DNA of 64,000 nt from Phycisphaeraceae bacterium. Its GTDB lineage: Bacteria; Planctomycetota; Phycisphaerae; Phycisphaerales; UBA1924. Shown here in pieces: positions 34,034 to 42,836 of the stretch (its first letter is position 1; each line of letters begins with the position of its first letter). Both the position numbers and the translations under genes were made by a program. The stretch lies in contig JAHBXF010000001.1 of assembly GCA_019636615.1 (NCBI GenBank), positions 186,001-250,000 of the forward strand. Direction: 5' to 3'. Below the pieces are notes generated by a model. That model searched no databases, was not told where the DNA came from, and saw only the letters and a list, made by a program, of their open reading frames with translations.

Positions 34034-35466
34034 AGGAGGGTGCCCCTGAGGATGAAGATGGCGCAGGAGAAGTAGATGAGGATGCCGGTGACATCGACGA
34101 GGGTGGCGACGAAGGGTGTGGAGCTGGCGGCGGGGTCGAGGCCCAGTCGCTTGAGGATGAAGGGGAGCATGGAGCCCATGAGGCTGCCCCAGATGACGAC
34201 GCCGACGAGCGACGCGGCGATGGCCGTGGCGAGCATGATGTAGTGGTCTTGCACGTGGTTGTTGACGATGGTTTCGCCGGTGACGGGGTCGGTGCTTCTT
34301 GAAGACCACCAGCCGAGGCTGCCCCAGATGGTGATGCGCACGAAACCGAGCGCGGCGATGAGGATGCCCAGGATGCCGGCGATGAGGATTTCGCGCCTCA
34401 GGACGCGCCACCAGTCGCGGAGTTTGATCTCGCCGACGGCCAGGGCGCGGATGACGAGGGTGGACGCCTGAGAGCCGCTGTTGCCGCCCGAAGAGATGAT
34501 GGCGGGGACGAAGGCGGCGAGAACGGCGAGGCGTTCGATCTCGGACTGGAAGTGCACGAGCGTGTTGCTGGTGAGCAGTTCGCTCATGAAGAGAAGGGCC
34601 AGCCACGGGGCGCGCTTGCGCACGAGGGAGAAGACGCTGGCGTCGTCGAATGGTTCATCCAGGGCGCCGACGCCGCCGAGTTTCTGGATGTCTTCGGTGG
34701 CCTCGGCCTGGGCGACGTCGGCCACGTCATCGGCGGTGACGATGCCGACGAGCACGTTGAAGGAGTCGACCACCGGCAGCGCGGTGCGGTCGTAGCGGGA
34801 CATCATCTGCACGGCCTCTTCCTGGGGCTGGTCGGCCCGCAAGGCGTAGTAGGTGCCGTTCATGAGTTCTTCGATGCGGGTCTGCGGCTCGCTGAGGAGC
34901 ACTTTGCGCAGGTGGATGTCGTCGACGAGTTTGCCCTGGTCGTCAACGACGTAGAGGACGTTGATGGTCTCGGCGTCTTTGCCGAAGCGGCGGATGTGCT
35001 CGAGGGTGACGGCGCAGGTCCACTCGGTCCGCACGCGGATGTAGTCGGGCGTCATCAATCGGCCGACGGAGCGCGGCGGGTAGCCGAGGATGGCCTGCGT
35101 GACGCTGCGTTCTTCGGGCGAGAGGCTGGCGACGATGCGCGAGGCGACAGGGCCGGGGAGTTCATCGAGCAGACGCGCGCGGTCGTCGGCGCTCATGCCC
35201 TCGACGACGCGGGCGGCGGCCTCGTTGCCCAGTTCGCGGATGAGTTCTTCCTGTTTTTCGGGCTCGAGGTAGGAGAAGACCTCGCCGGCGTCGTCGCGCG
35301 GAAGGAAGCGGAATGCGAGCGCGGCCTGCTCGGGCTCGATGTCGGCGAGGATGTCGGCGACGTCGGCGAAGGGGAGTTCGTGCAGGATGTCGCGGAGTTC
35401 ACTCCAGCGGCCTTCGCTGACGAGTTCCACGATCTCGGGCGCGAGGAGTTGTGCGGTGGGGTTCAC
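34030..35466 (-). CDS. mgtE: magnesium transporter MgtE
   Basis: 478 aa. Domains in order: MgtE N domain of helical repeats (ADVADILADIEPEQAALAFRFLPRDDAGEVFSYLE), two CBS domains (MTPDYIRVRTEWTCAVTLEHIRR and MNGTYYALRADQPQEEAVQMMSRYD), a plug helix, and five membrane helices with AIISSGGNSGSQASTLVIRALAVGEI, the ion-pore sequence. Mg2+ binding between N and CBS domains closes the channel when Mg2+ is plentiful. GTG 35466 gives the expected N-terminus; the open frame upstream overlaps the PIG-L gene antigenically out of phase. The stop overlaps xdhC. Confidence 0.94.
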   Translation of the reverse strand: MNPTAQLLAPEIVELVSEGRWSELRDILHELPFADVADILADIEPEQAALAFRFLPRDDAGEVFSYLEPEKQEELIRELGNEAAARVVEGMSADDRARLLDELPGPVASRIVASLSPEERSVTQAILGYPPRSVGRLMTPDYIRVRTEWTCAVTLEHIRRFGKDAETINVLYVVDDQGKLVDDIHLRKVLLSEPQTRIEELMNGTYYALRADQPQEEAVQMMSRYDRTALPVVDSFNVLVGIVTADDVADVAQAEATEDIQKLGGVGALDEPFDDASVFSLVRKRAPWLALLFMSELLTSNTLVHFQSEIERLAVLAAFVPAIISSGGNSGSQASTLVIRALAVGEIKLRDWWRVLRREILIAGILGILIAALGFVRITIWGSLGWWSSRSTDPVTGETIVNNHVQDHYIMLATAIAASLVGVVIWGSLMGSMLPFILKRLGLDPAASSTPFVATLVDVTGILIYFSCAIFILRGTLL

Positions 35467-35509
35467 GGCGCATCGTATCGCCCCGTGCGCTCCGGGGGTC
35501 CGGCGTGTG

Positions 35510-36286
35510 TTACACGCCGTCGGCGCGTGTGACGCACCCGAGGCCTGTGAGGCCCAGGGGCTCACGCGAGAAGAAGGGCTCGCCGAAGGCAACGCCGATG
35601 CGCGAACCGAAGTAGGCGGCGTAGGCGATGAGACGCTCGGGGAAAGACTCGTTGACGAGCGCGCCGTGGTTCGGGGGTTGCGGCTGGTCGTCCCACGGGC
35701 CGAACTGCGAGCGGTAGGCCCGCACCGCGTCCTGCTTGATGCGCTCGAAGCCGGTGATGTCGAAGCAGAAGTCTGGCTTTGCCACGCGGCGCAGGTGCGA
35801 GATGTCGTAGTACCAGAGCCACGCCGGATAGATGGGCGGCCCGATGGAGGTGTAACCCGGGGGGGTCGGCATGTCGGCGCGGGTGAGTTTGGCGTCGAAA
35901 CGTGCATCTTCGGCGATGCGGGTGGCGGCGGCGTGGTCCGGGTGGGCGTCTTCCCAGTGAGGGACGAAGAGGATGTTGGCCTGGTGCGCACGGATGACGC
36001 CCGCCAGGGCGTGGCGCGTGTCGAGGGTGTGTTCGAGGCGGCGGTTTGGGAAGTTGAGAAGGAGCCGCTGCACACGGCCGCCGCGGGCGGAGGCGCTGTT
36101 CAGGGCGGCGAGGGCGTGCCGGGCTTCGAGCAGGCGGGAGTCCCGGTCGCCGCGCGGCGTGGGGCTGCCGTCGGTGAGGTCGACGATGAGGATGTTGTGC
36201 CCTTGAGAGGCGAGGCGCGCGATGGTGCCGCCCATGCCGATCTCGGCGTCGTCGGGGTGAGCGGCGATGATGAGGATGTTCGCCAC
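35510..36286 (-). CDS. PIG-L family deacetylase (BshB1-like)
   Basis: 258 aa, LmbE/PIG-L fold, zinc-dependent deacetylase acting on GlcNAc-type substrates. NILIIAAHPDDAEIGMGGTIARL holds the zinc-binding AHPDD; DLTDGSPTPRGDRDSRLLEA and VPHWEDAHPDHAAATRIAEDA (HPDH, third zinc ligand and catalytic His) closely resemble BshB1, which deacetylates GlcNAc-malate in bacillithiol synthesis. No bshA or bshC is visible in the window, so the pathway is inferred. GTG 36286 was chosen because it directly precedes the conserved first strand. Confidence 0.88.
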   Translation of the reverse strand: MANILIIAAHPDDAEIGMGGTIARLASQGHNILIVDLTDGSPTPRGDRDSRLLEARHALAALNSASARGGRVQRLLLNFPNRRLEHTLDTRHALAGVIRAHQANILFVPHWEDAHPDHAAATRIAEDARFDAKLTRADMPTPPGYTSIGPPIYPAWLWYYDISHLRRVAKPDFCFDITGFERIKQDAVRAYRSQFGPWDDQPQPPNHGALVNESFPERLIAYAAYFGSRIGVAFGEPFFSREPLGLTGLGCVTRADGV

Positions 36287-36329
36287 GTTGGGGGCGTCTT
36301 TCGTGCTGGCGCGGCGAAGGGCGTCGCGC

Positions 36330-36782
36330 TTATTCGTCCTGATCGAGCACCACGACCATACCGAAGAGAATGGGGTTGCCGTCGGGGCCGGCGGTTTCGA
36401 TCTCGGCGAGCACCAGCCGCTCGGGGTTCTCCCGGGCGAAGAACCCGCCGGGCGGGAAGTAGTCGGAGAACTCGTCTCGGAACTCGGTGAGGGGGATGCT
36501 GACCGACTCGCCCAGCGCGATGGCGTCGATGGGGCGAGAGAAGCGGCGGTTGAGCCAGATGGTCGAGGGGCCGAAGGCGCGTGAGGTGGTGTTGGTGAAC
36601 TCCAGGCGCGTGGGGCGTTTGAAGACCTGGATGTTGAGCGTTGCCGGGGCACGTTCTATCGAGGCGGGGTATTGGCGGGCGTAGGGAACAGGGTCGGCGC
36701 CTCGCCCGCACCCGGGCGCGGAGAAGAGTGCCAGTGCGGCGGCCCCGAGGGCCAGTGTGAGATGGGGGCAGTTGATCGCCAT
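36330..36782 (-). CDS. putative lipoprotein of unknown function
   Basis: 150 aa. The N-terminus has a hydrophobic stretch LTLALGAAALALFSAPGC that fits a lipoprotein signal with Cys25 as the lipidated residue, though proline at -2 is atypical. The mature part begins GRGADPVPYARQYPASIERAP and contains LEFTNTTSRAFGPSTIWLNRRFSRPI and FSDYFPPGGFFARENPE, with no recognised domain. ATG 36782 is preferred over the upstream ATG 36854 because it starts the signal. Divergent from the Dus gene; first of the six-gene minus run. Confidence 0.65.
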   Translation of the reverse strand: MAINCPHLTLALGAAALALFSAPGCGRGADPVPYARQYPASIERAPATLNIQVFKRPTRLEFTNTTSRAFGPSTIWLNRRFSRPIDAIALGESVSIPLTEFRDEFSDYFPPGGFFARENPERLVLAEIETAGPDGNPILFGMVVVLDQDE

Positions 36783-36870
36783 GACGGGCAGGGTACGTCG
36801 CGTGGTGGAGATGACGGGGAGAGAAGGGGGGCGAGTTCTGGGCGGGCGGGGCAATTACAATGCTGCCGCC

Positions 36871-38322
36871 GTGGCAACACCCGACCCAAACACCTCTGTG
36901 TCCGAAGGGACCACCAGCGCGGACCACGCCGAGGTGGTCGAGCGCATCCGCCGGACGCCGGCGGGCAACAACGCGACCCCCCCATCGCCGGCGATCGCCC
37001 CGGGGGCTGAAGAGATCGACGCGCGGCGGACGGCGGAAGAGATCGGCGAGCGCGGGATCGACCCGCGCATCCCCGCCTTGGTGCCGGGGTTTGATGCCCC
37101 CTTCTTCCAGGCTGGGCTGGCGGGATATTCCGACGCGGCGATGCGGATCGTGGCGCGGCGGCACGGGTGCCCCTTCTGCGTGACCGAGGCGCTGCTCGAC
37201 CGCACGCTGCTGGCGGGAGGGCGGGGGTTTGACAAGGCGGACCTTGGAGAGTTGCACGACAACATCCCGGGGGGACCGGAAGACCATCCCCTTGCGGGGC
37301 AGATCATGGGGAGTGAGCCGGGTGAGATGGCGGCGGCCGCGCTGAAGATGGTGGAGCAGCGTGCGCGGACCGATCGTGAATACCGGGTGATGGCGCTGGG
37401 AGAGAACCCGGCGGGGGATCGCGGCCCGCGGCAGCACCTTCGGCTGCCGGGCGGGAAGCAGGTTGGGTTCTGGCCGCCGGAAGAAGAGGACGAGGGCCTG
37501 CTGGAGGCCCAGGGGTGTGAAGCGTTTGTGGAAGCGCAGGAGCGGATGGCGGGAAGCGAAGAAGACGGCGCGGGTCGGGGTGGATGGGGCGGTCGCGGGT
37601 TTGAAGTGATCGACGTGAACCTCGCGTGCCCGGTGAAGAAAATTGAGCGCAAAGCGCGGGGCGGGCACTGGCTGACGGAACCGGAAGGGGCGATACGGAT
37701 CCTGGAGGCGGTGCGCGAGGCGGTGCCGGGGCACATCGCGTGCGCGGTGAAGCTTCGGCGGGCGTTTGACGACACGCCGGAGATGGCCGAGAACTTTGAA
37801 CGGATCTTTGATGCCGCGTACCGCATCGGGTATGCGTGGACGACCGTGCACGCGCGCACGGTGCAGCAGAAATATCTTGGCCCGTCGCGGTGGACGTTTC
37901 TGCGGGATCTTGTGTCGCGGCACCCCGGGCGGATTGTCTTCGGGTCTGGGGATATCTGGCGGGTGGAAGATATCTTCCGGATGATCCGGTACACGGGTGT
38001 TCACGCGGTGAGCGTGGCGCGCGGGTGCATCGGCAACCCGTGGATTTTTCGGCAGGCTCGCGAGATGATGGCGGGGCGTGCCCCCTCGGTGCCCACCCTG
38101 GAAGAACAGCGGCAGGCCCTGTTGACGCACTTTCACCTGTCGCTGGCCGTGACGCGGCGCTGGAGACAGAGCGAGGATGCCACGAGCAGGATGATGCGCA
38201 AGTTCGGCATCAAGTTCGCGCAGCATCACCCCCGGGCTGAGGAGGTTCGGCTGCGGATGATCGCGGTTTCGAGCGCGGCCGACTGGCACGCGGTGCTTGA
38301 CGAGTTTTATGGCGGGGCCTGA
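36871..38322 (+). CDS. tRNA-dihydrouridine synthase family protein with a large insertion
   Basis: About 483 aa against the usual 310-350. Dus enzymes reduce uridine in tRNA with FMN and NADPH. The TIM-barrel blocks are FFQAGLAGYSDAAMRIVARRHG, IDVNLACPVKKIERKARGG with the catalytic Cys253, AVKLRRAFDD, WTTVHARTVQQKYLGPSRW, VFGSGDIWRVED and VSVARGCIGNPWIFRQ. Between MGSEPGEMAAAALKMVEQ and FEVIDVNLACP lies an inserted segment of ~75 residues (roughly 37365-37590) that is polar and Gly/Glu-rich, and ~70 disordered residues precede the barrel. Start GTG 36871 is a choice; the frame opens at 36757 but that part overlaps the lipoprotein gene. Confidence 0.85.
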   Translation: MATPDPNTSVSEGTTSADHAEVVERIRRTPAGNNATPPSPAIAPGAEEIDARRTAEEIGERGIDPRIPALVPGFDAPFFQAGLAGYSDAAMRIVARRHGCPFCVTEALLDRTLLAGGRGFDKADLGELHDNIPGGPEDHPLAGQIMGSEPGEMAAAALKMVEQRARTDREYRVMALGENPAGDRGPRQHLRLPGGKQVGFWPPEEEDEGLLEAQGCEAFVEAQERMAGSEEDGAGRGGWGGRGFEVIDVNLACPVKKIERKARGGHWLTEPEGAIRILEAVREAVPGHIACAVKLRRAFDDTPEMAENFERIFDAAYRIGYAWTTVHARTVQQKYLGPSRWTFLRDLVSRHPGRIVFGSGDIWRVEDIFRMIRYTGVHAVSVARGCIGNPWIFRQAREMMAGRAPSVPTLEEQRQALLTHFHLSLAVTRRWRQSEDATSRMMRKFGIKFAQHHPRAEEVRLRMIAVSSAADWHAVLDEFYGGA

Positions 38323-38628
38323 GGGGCGGGGCGCGGGGGTGCGCGGTGCCGCTGCCGGGGGCTCGCTGCGCGCCGGGGGAACTGGCTGGGCGGGGGTGGG
38401 CTGCGCTGGGAGCGGGTGGGTGTGGGTGGGCGAGGGAGTTTGGGCCGGGGCGTGAAGGAAGAGGCGGGGATCGGCGCGGGCGATGGCCATCAGGGCGCGG
38501 CCACGCGGCGAGGCGAAGGCCTTTGCGACATCAATGAGGGTGACTTGGTGCTTGGCGAGGAGCGACTGGAGGGAGATTCTGGGATCGAGGCATTGTCGGA
38601 GAAGGTCGTCGCTGAGATGCGTGGTCAT
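38323..38628 (-). CDS. possible small gene whose frame continues antisense through the Dus gene
   Basis: From ATG 38628 the minus strand reads MTTHLSDDLLRQCLDPRIS, LQSLLAKHQVTLIDVAKAF and ASPRGRALMAIARADPRLF, a well-composed helical N-terminus with GGAG 7 nt upstream of the start, then a Pro/Ala-rich tail. There is no stop before the frame enters the Dus gene, where it stays open antisense to 36100 with shadow-like composition. Either a stop has been lost, the product is a long C-terminally extended protein, or the resemblance to a gene is accidental. No family recognised. Only the credible part is given here. Confidence 0.35.
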
Positions 38629-38953
38629 GGCGTGGCTCCGGGCGGGGTGAGAAAAAGCAGGGCTCTCCCGTATAACCCGTGGGAGGGGGCGCGCGCGCCG
38701 GGAAGGGAGCGCGAGGGAGGGCGCGTTTTTGACCGGCAGCGGCGTGTAAGGCGGTGCGGGGCAGGGGTTTGCAGATTTTTTTTCGTCTTGGTCCCCAAGC
38801 GGCGCGCGTGGAACAAACGCGGCGCGCTGTGAGCGAGCCGGGGGGATGGGTGTGGCGGGCGCGGGCGTGGGCGTCGGCTACGATTGGCGGTCGTGTCTGG
38901 ATTGAGCGCCGGCCTGCCCTGGGCCACCGCCCGGAGTTGGAGGTTTCGAACGC
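38323..38953. other. region between the Dus gene and the MBL-fold gene (631 nt)
   Basis: The plus strand holds no gene. The left half may carry the minus-strand start described at 38628; the right half (38629-38953) contains a T-rich stretch (GCAGATTTTTTTTCG near 38771) and otherwise nothing recognised. Confidence 0.4.
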
Positions 38954-39925
38954 ATGTTGCCCAAGCCGCCCCCGCGTGAGCCCTCGCTGGGTTTTCTTTA
39001 CTGTCCGCCGCTGCGTGTCTTTGGCCAGTCCGTGGCCGGGGAGTCGACGTGCGTGCAGATCCCCGAGTTGGATCTTGGGTTTGACATCGGGAGTTGCCCG
39101 CGGGCGATGCTGCCGAGCAAGCACCTGGCGATTTCGCACGGGCACATGGACCACATCGGTGGCCTGGCGTATTTCTGCTCGCAGAGGCGCTTTCAGGGCA
39201 TGGGAACGGCGAAGGTGGTGTGCGACGAGCGGCTGGCGCCGTCGATCAAGCGGATGATGGACGGGTATGTTGACCTTGAGCGTCAGCGGACGCCGTACGA
39301 ACTGATCGCGCTGAAGGCCGACCAGCCCCTCGAGATCAAGAACAACATGCTTTTGCGGGGCTTTCCGGTGGAGCACACGTGCCCGGCCTTCGGCTACACC
39401 GTGTGCGAGAAGCGGACGAAACTCAAGCCGGAGTTCGCGGACGTGCCGCAGGAGAAACTGCGGGAACTGAAAGAGCGCGGGGTGGAGATCACGCGGTCGT
39501 TCGAGATCCCGCTGGTGGCGTATACGGGCGACACGGCGCCGGGGCCGCACCTGATCCGCGAGGACGTGCGCAAAGCGCAGGTGCTTATCACCGAGTGCAC
39601 CTTCATGGAGCCCGACCACAAGGAGCGGGCGCGGGTAGGCATGCACATGCACGTGGACGACCTGGCGGAGTGGCTCAGGATCGTGGAGAGCCAGTGGGTG
39701 ATCGTGCTGCACGTGTCGCGCCGGACAGACATGATGATGGCGCGTCAGCGGATCGCGCAGGTGGCCGGCGAGGCGCTGGCGCAGAAGGTGCTGTTCTTGA
39801 TGGACTACAAGGCGAACCGCGAGCGGTATGAGCAGCAGTTGGCGCAGGTGACCGGCGGGCGGCCCGCGCCCGCGGCGGGCCGCGGGGGCGCTGCGGAAGA
39901 GGACGAGGCGGAAGACGAGACGTAA
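38954..39925 (+). CDS. MBL-fold hydrolase, RNase Z-like
   Basis: 323 aa. The metallo-beta-lactamase signature is HLAISHGHMDHIGGLAYF (HxHxDH); further metal ligands are plausible in FPVEHTCPAFGY, AYTGDTAPG and VIVLHVSRRTD. The overall order resembles RNase Z-type nucleases, which process tRNA 3' ends, but the long loop normally used for tRNA binding cannot be confirmed. The C-terminus is a Gly/Ala/Glu-rich tail. ATG 38954 is the first start in the frame. Confidence 0.75.
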   Translation: MLPKPPPREPSLGFLYCPPLRVFGQSVAGESTCVQIPELDLGFDIGSCPRAMLPSKHLAISHGHMDHIGGLAYFCSQRRFQGMGTAKVVCDERLAPSIKRMMDGYVDLERQRTPYELIALKADQPLEIKNNMLLRGFPVEHTCPAFGYTVCEKRTKLKPEFADVPQEKLRELKERGVEITRSFEIPLVAYTGDTAPGPHLIREDVRKAQVLITECTFMEPDHKERARVGMHMHVDDLAEWLRIVESQWVIVLHVSRRTDMMMARQRIAQVAGEALAQKVLFLMDYKANRERYEQQLAQVTGGRPAPAAGRGGAAEEDEAEDET

Positions 39926-40421
39926 CGGCGCGCGTGCGGGGTGTCAAGCGAACGAGCGGCGAACACGGCGAAAAAATTCGTCGCGCATATAAGGTGAAAA
40001 AGCGGTTTGACACTCGGCCCGCGCCCCTGTACGTTCAGGCGTTGCTTGCGCACTTTGCCGCGAACGCCCCCCACGGGCCGCGGGAGGCGGAAAAGGGCGT
40101 GGAGCGGGCCGACGGGTGTGGAGCATGGTTGTGGCTTGCGGCCGGTTCGGCCGGCGCTGGGCAAGGCTCAACCACGCCTCACACTCGCCGGGGGTGACTG
40201 GCGGGGCCGGGTTTGAAAGTGCACGGGGAAGGCGACAGGTGGAACCGTCGTCGGCCGCGTGCGGGTGGCTGGAGTGTGGTGGCGAAGGAACAAGAACGTG
40301 TGTGTGTGGGCCGCGCGCGGCTCGGGGGGTTTCGCGACTCTCCCGGGACGTGCGCACGAATCAGGGTGATGCGTCTGCCGGAAGGTTTCGGCGGGCGAGA
40401 ATGAGTCGAGGTAGATATCTG
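39926..40421. other. upstream region of dnaA (496 nt)
   Basis: No protein gene: frames here are short and Arg/Gly-rich. It contains an A-rich patch (GGCGAAAAAATTCG, CATATAAGGTGAAAAAG), a good promoter at 40007-40035 and a leader of almost 390 nt before dnaA. I saw no TTATCCACA-type DnaA box by eye. Confidence 0.5.
40007..40035 (+). promoter_or_regulatory. sigma70-type promoter upstream of dnaA
   Basis: TTGACA (40007-40012, perfect -35), 17 nt, TACGTT (40030-40035). An A-rich patch just upstream (39969-40000) would serve as an UP element in this GC-rich context. The predicted transcript would carry a leader of about 380 nt before the dnaA start. Confidence 0.5.
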
Positions 40422-42068
40422 ATGACGGACCCTGATCGCCAGGTCTGGGACGGCATGCTCGCCCACTTGCGCGTGCAACACCCCGAGGTGTGCCGGCAGT
40501 GGTTTGAGGAACTGGAACCTGTCGGCATTGCCGGCGGGCAGTTTCAGTTGCGGGCGTTGACCGTGTTTCACCGGGACTATTTGCGGGAACGGTGCACCGA
40601 GGCGTTTAATGACGCGCTGCGGAGCGTGACGGGTGCGCTGATCAATGTGCGCTTCATCGGGCCGGAGGACCCGCTGCTGCAGAGCCCAGGGCGGCGGCCC
40701 AAAGGCGAGAACGGCGCGGCGGCTGCGGCCCGCGCCAGTGGCGGCGCGGCGGGGAATGACCCGGACCGCCACGAGATAGGCGGAGCGGGCGGGGCGGAGG
40801 CGAGGGGCAGCGTGGGCGGCACGGGGATCGGCGGCACGCACGAGGCCGCCGGGCTGAGCGGGCACGCGCCGGGCGGGCCGCTGAACGGGCCGCTGAACGG
40901 GCATGTGAACGGGCACATGAACGGGCAGGCCGAGGCGCACGGCGCGGGGCGGGTTGAGTTCAAGCCCGGCATGGGCGGAACGCGCCGGGAAGACTGGCAT
41001 TCGCGGAGCGCGGCGGGGGAATCTCGCCGGCACGACTCGGTGCTGGTGAACCCGGACTATTCGTTCGAGAACTTCATCGTGGGGCCGGGGAACCGGCTGG
41101 CGCACGCGGCGGCGCAGGCGATCGCGACGAACCCGGGGCGGGTCTACAACCCGTTCTTTGTTCACGGGGGCGTGGGGCTGGGCAAGACGCACCTGCTGCA
41201 GGCGCTGTGCCTGCGGATCGCGGAGAACTATCCCGGGTCGGTCTTCTACTACACGTCGTGCGAAGGGTTCGTGACACAGTACATCGAGAGCGTGCAGCGC
41301 GGGCAGATGTCGGAGTTCCGGCACCGGTTCAGGGACGTGGACGTGCTGGTGATCGACGACATTCACTTTCTGGCGAGCCGCGAGAGTTCGCAGGAAGAGT
41401 TTTTCCACACGTTCAACGCGCTGTTCAACACGCAGAAGCAGTTGATTCTGTCGAGCGATGCGCCGCCGGAAGAGATCCCGGACCTTGAGGAGCGGCTGGT
41501 GAGCCGGTTCAAGTGGGGCCTGGTGACGAAGATCGATGCGCCGACGTATGAGACGCGCATCACGATCGTGAAGAGCAAGGCGAAGGTTCGCGGGCTGGCG
41601 ATGCCCGACGACGTGGCGTGCTACATCGCGGCGAAGATCGACACGAACATCCGCGAACTCGAGGGCGCGGTGGTGAAACTGCACATCAAGAGCGCGGTGG
41701 ACTGCCGCGACATCGACATCGCGATGGCGCGTGAAACGCTGGAGACCGACTCACCGCCGCCCTCCGGCGAGACGACGCTGCAGGCGATCATCGGTGTGGT
41801 GACGGAGTTCTACGGGGTTCGCCTGGCCGACCTTCAGAGCCGCGGGCGGCAGAGGTCGATCGCGCTGCCTCGCCAGGTGTGCATGTATCTGGCGCGTCGG
41901 TGCACGCGGCACTCGCTGGAAGAGGTCGGCGGGTTCTTCGGCGGGCGAGACCACACCACGGTGATGCACGCGGTGGACACGATCGAGAAGAGGCGCAAGG
42001 CGGAGGGAGAGTTTGACGCACTGGTGCGGTCGTTCGAGGAACGGCTGCGGGCGCCCCGCGTGGTGTGA
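40422..42068 (+). CDS. dnaA: chromosomal replication initiator protein DnaA
   Basis: 548 aa. Domain I is at residues ~1-85 (DRQVWDGMLAHLRVQHPEVCRQWFEEL). A long Gly/Ala/His linker follows with an Asn-Gly repeat (GPLNGPLNGHVNGHMNGQ). The AAA+ domain III has DYSFENFIVGPGN, Walker A GGVGLGKTH (249-257) and Walker B VLVIDDIHFL; domain IV ends in the DNA-binding signature GGRDHTTVMHAVDTIEKR. DnaA-ATP unwinds oriC and regulates genes with DnaA boxes. ATG 40422 follows GAGG by about 10 nt; ATG 40401 would add seven residues. Not flanked by dnaN, recF or gyrB. Confidence 0.95.
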   Translation: MTDPDRQVWDGMLAHLRVQHPEVCRQWFEELEPVGIAGGQFQLRALTVFHRDYLRERCTEAFNDALRSVTGALINVRFIGPEDPLLQSPGRRPKGENGAAAAARASGGAAGNDPDRHEIGGAGGAEARGSVGGTGIGGTHEAAGLSGHAPGGPLNGPLNGHVNGHMNGQAEAHGAGRVEFKPGMGGTRREDWHSRSAAGESRRHDSVLVNPDYSFENFIVGPGNRLAHAAAQAIATNPGRVYNPFFVHGGVGLGKTHLLQALCLRIAENYPGSVFYYTSCEGFVTQYIESVQRGQMSEFRHRFRDVDVLVIDDIHFLASRESSQEEFFHTFNALFNTQKQLILSSDAPPEEIPDLEERLVSRFKWGLVTKIDAPTYETRITIVKSKAKVRGLAMPDDVACYIAAKIDTNIRELEGAVVKLHIKSAVDCRDIDIAMARETLETDSPPPSGETTLQAIIGVVTEFYGVRLADLQSRGRQRSIALPRQVCMYLARRCTRHSLEEVGGFFGGRDHTTVMHAVDTIEKRRKAEGEFDALVRSFEERLRAPRVV

Positions 42069-42101
42069 GGCGTGGGCCGCAGAGGGGCGTGCGGCGTCGG
42101 A

Positions 42102-42752
42102 TCAGGCGCCGGCGCGGCGTCGGCGGCGTTCGTCGGTGACGGCGCTGACGGCGTGGGCGATGGCGGCCTGGGCGTCTTCGTTGACGAGGAAGAGGTTGTA
42201 GAGGCCGGAGGCCTTGGCGGCTTCGATCTCTCGCTTGGCCGCGGCGAATCGCTGCTCGATCTGGGGCAGGGTTTCGCGTTTGCGGTCGCGGAGGCGGCGG
42301 AGGAGTTCGTCTTCGCCGGGCGGGAGGACGAAGATGCAGAAGGCGTCGGGGAGTTGCGCCTTGACCTGGTGGGCGCCCTGCACATCGATCTCGAGGATGA
42401 CAAGGCGGCCCCGCTTGAGTTGCTCGATGACCCACGCCCGCGGGGTTCCGTAGCGTTTGCCGTAGACGCCGGCGGATTCGAGGAACTGGCCCTGGGCCTG
42501 CATTCGGGAGAACTCTTCGTCCGAGACGAAGTGGTAATCGACGCCGTCGACATCGGCGGGGGTCTGCGCGCGGGTGGTGGCGGAAACGGAGAAGACCGAG
42601 TCGGCGATGGAGCGTTCGACGCCGCGCGTGATGGTGGTTTTGCCCACGCCGCTGGGGCCGCTGATGATGAGGAGCATGCCGTCGTCGGTATCGGTGGGGA
42701 GACGGTGCTGGTGGTGCTCAAGGGGCGTGTGCTCGTGCGCGGGCTCGTGCAT
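42102..42752 (-). CDS. gmk: guanylate kinase
   Basis: 216 aa. Phosphorylates GMP to GDP. LLIISGPSGVGKTTITRGV is the P-loop; SVSATTRAQTPADVDGVDYHFVSDEEF and ESAGVYGKRYGTPRAWV bind GMP; LEIDVQGAHQVK and IFVLPPGEDELLRRLRDRKRE complete the family pattern. The first ~25 residues are a His/Pro-rich extension before the core; an in-frame ATG begins MLLIISG and could be the true start. Convergent with dnaA (33 nt apart); last gene of a four-gene minus run. Confidence 0.95.
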   Translation of the reverse strand: MHEPAHEHTPLEHHQHRLPTDTDDGMLLIISGPSGVGKTTITRGVERSIADSVFSVSATTRAQTPADVDGVDYHFVSDEEFSRMQAQGQFLESAGVYGKRYGTPRAWVIEQLKRGRLVILEIDVQGAHQVKAQLPDAFCIFVLPPGEDELLRRLRDRKRETLPQIEQRFAAAKREIEAAKASGLYNLFLVNEDAQAAIAHAVSAVTDERRRRRAGA

Positions 42753-42836
42753 GGGTGGGGAGAATAGACGCGTGGGCGGGGCGGGGTTCGGAAAGTGCGC
42801 TGGCGGAGCGTGGGAAGAGCGTGGAAAAAGCGCGGA

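Noticed and set aside
39926-40421. oriC directly upstream of dnaA
   Set aside because: No DnaA boxes or clear AT-rich unwinding element were seen by eye; the skew switch lies ~10 kb away. Not excluded, only unsupported.
40179-41684. Minus-strand frame of 501 codons opposite dnaA
   Set aside because: Arg/Leu/Pro-rich shadow of dnaA; no start site or domain.
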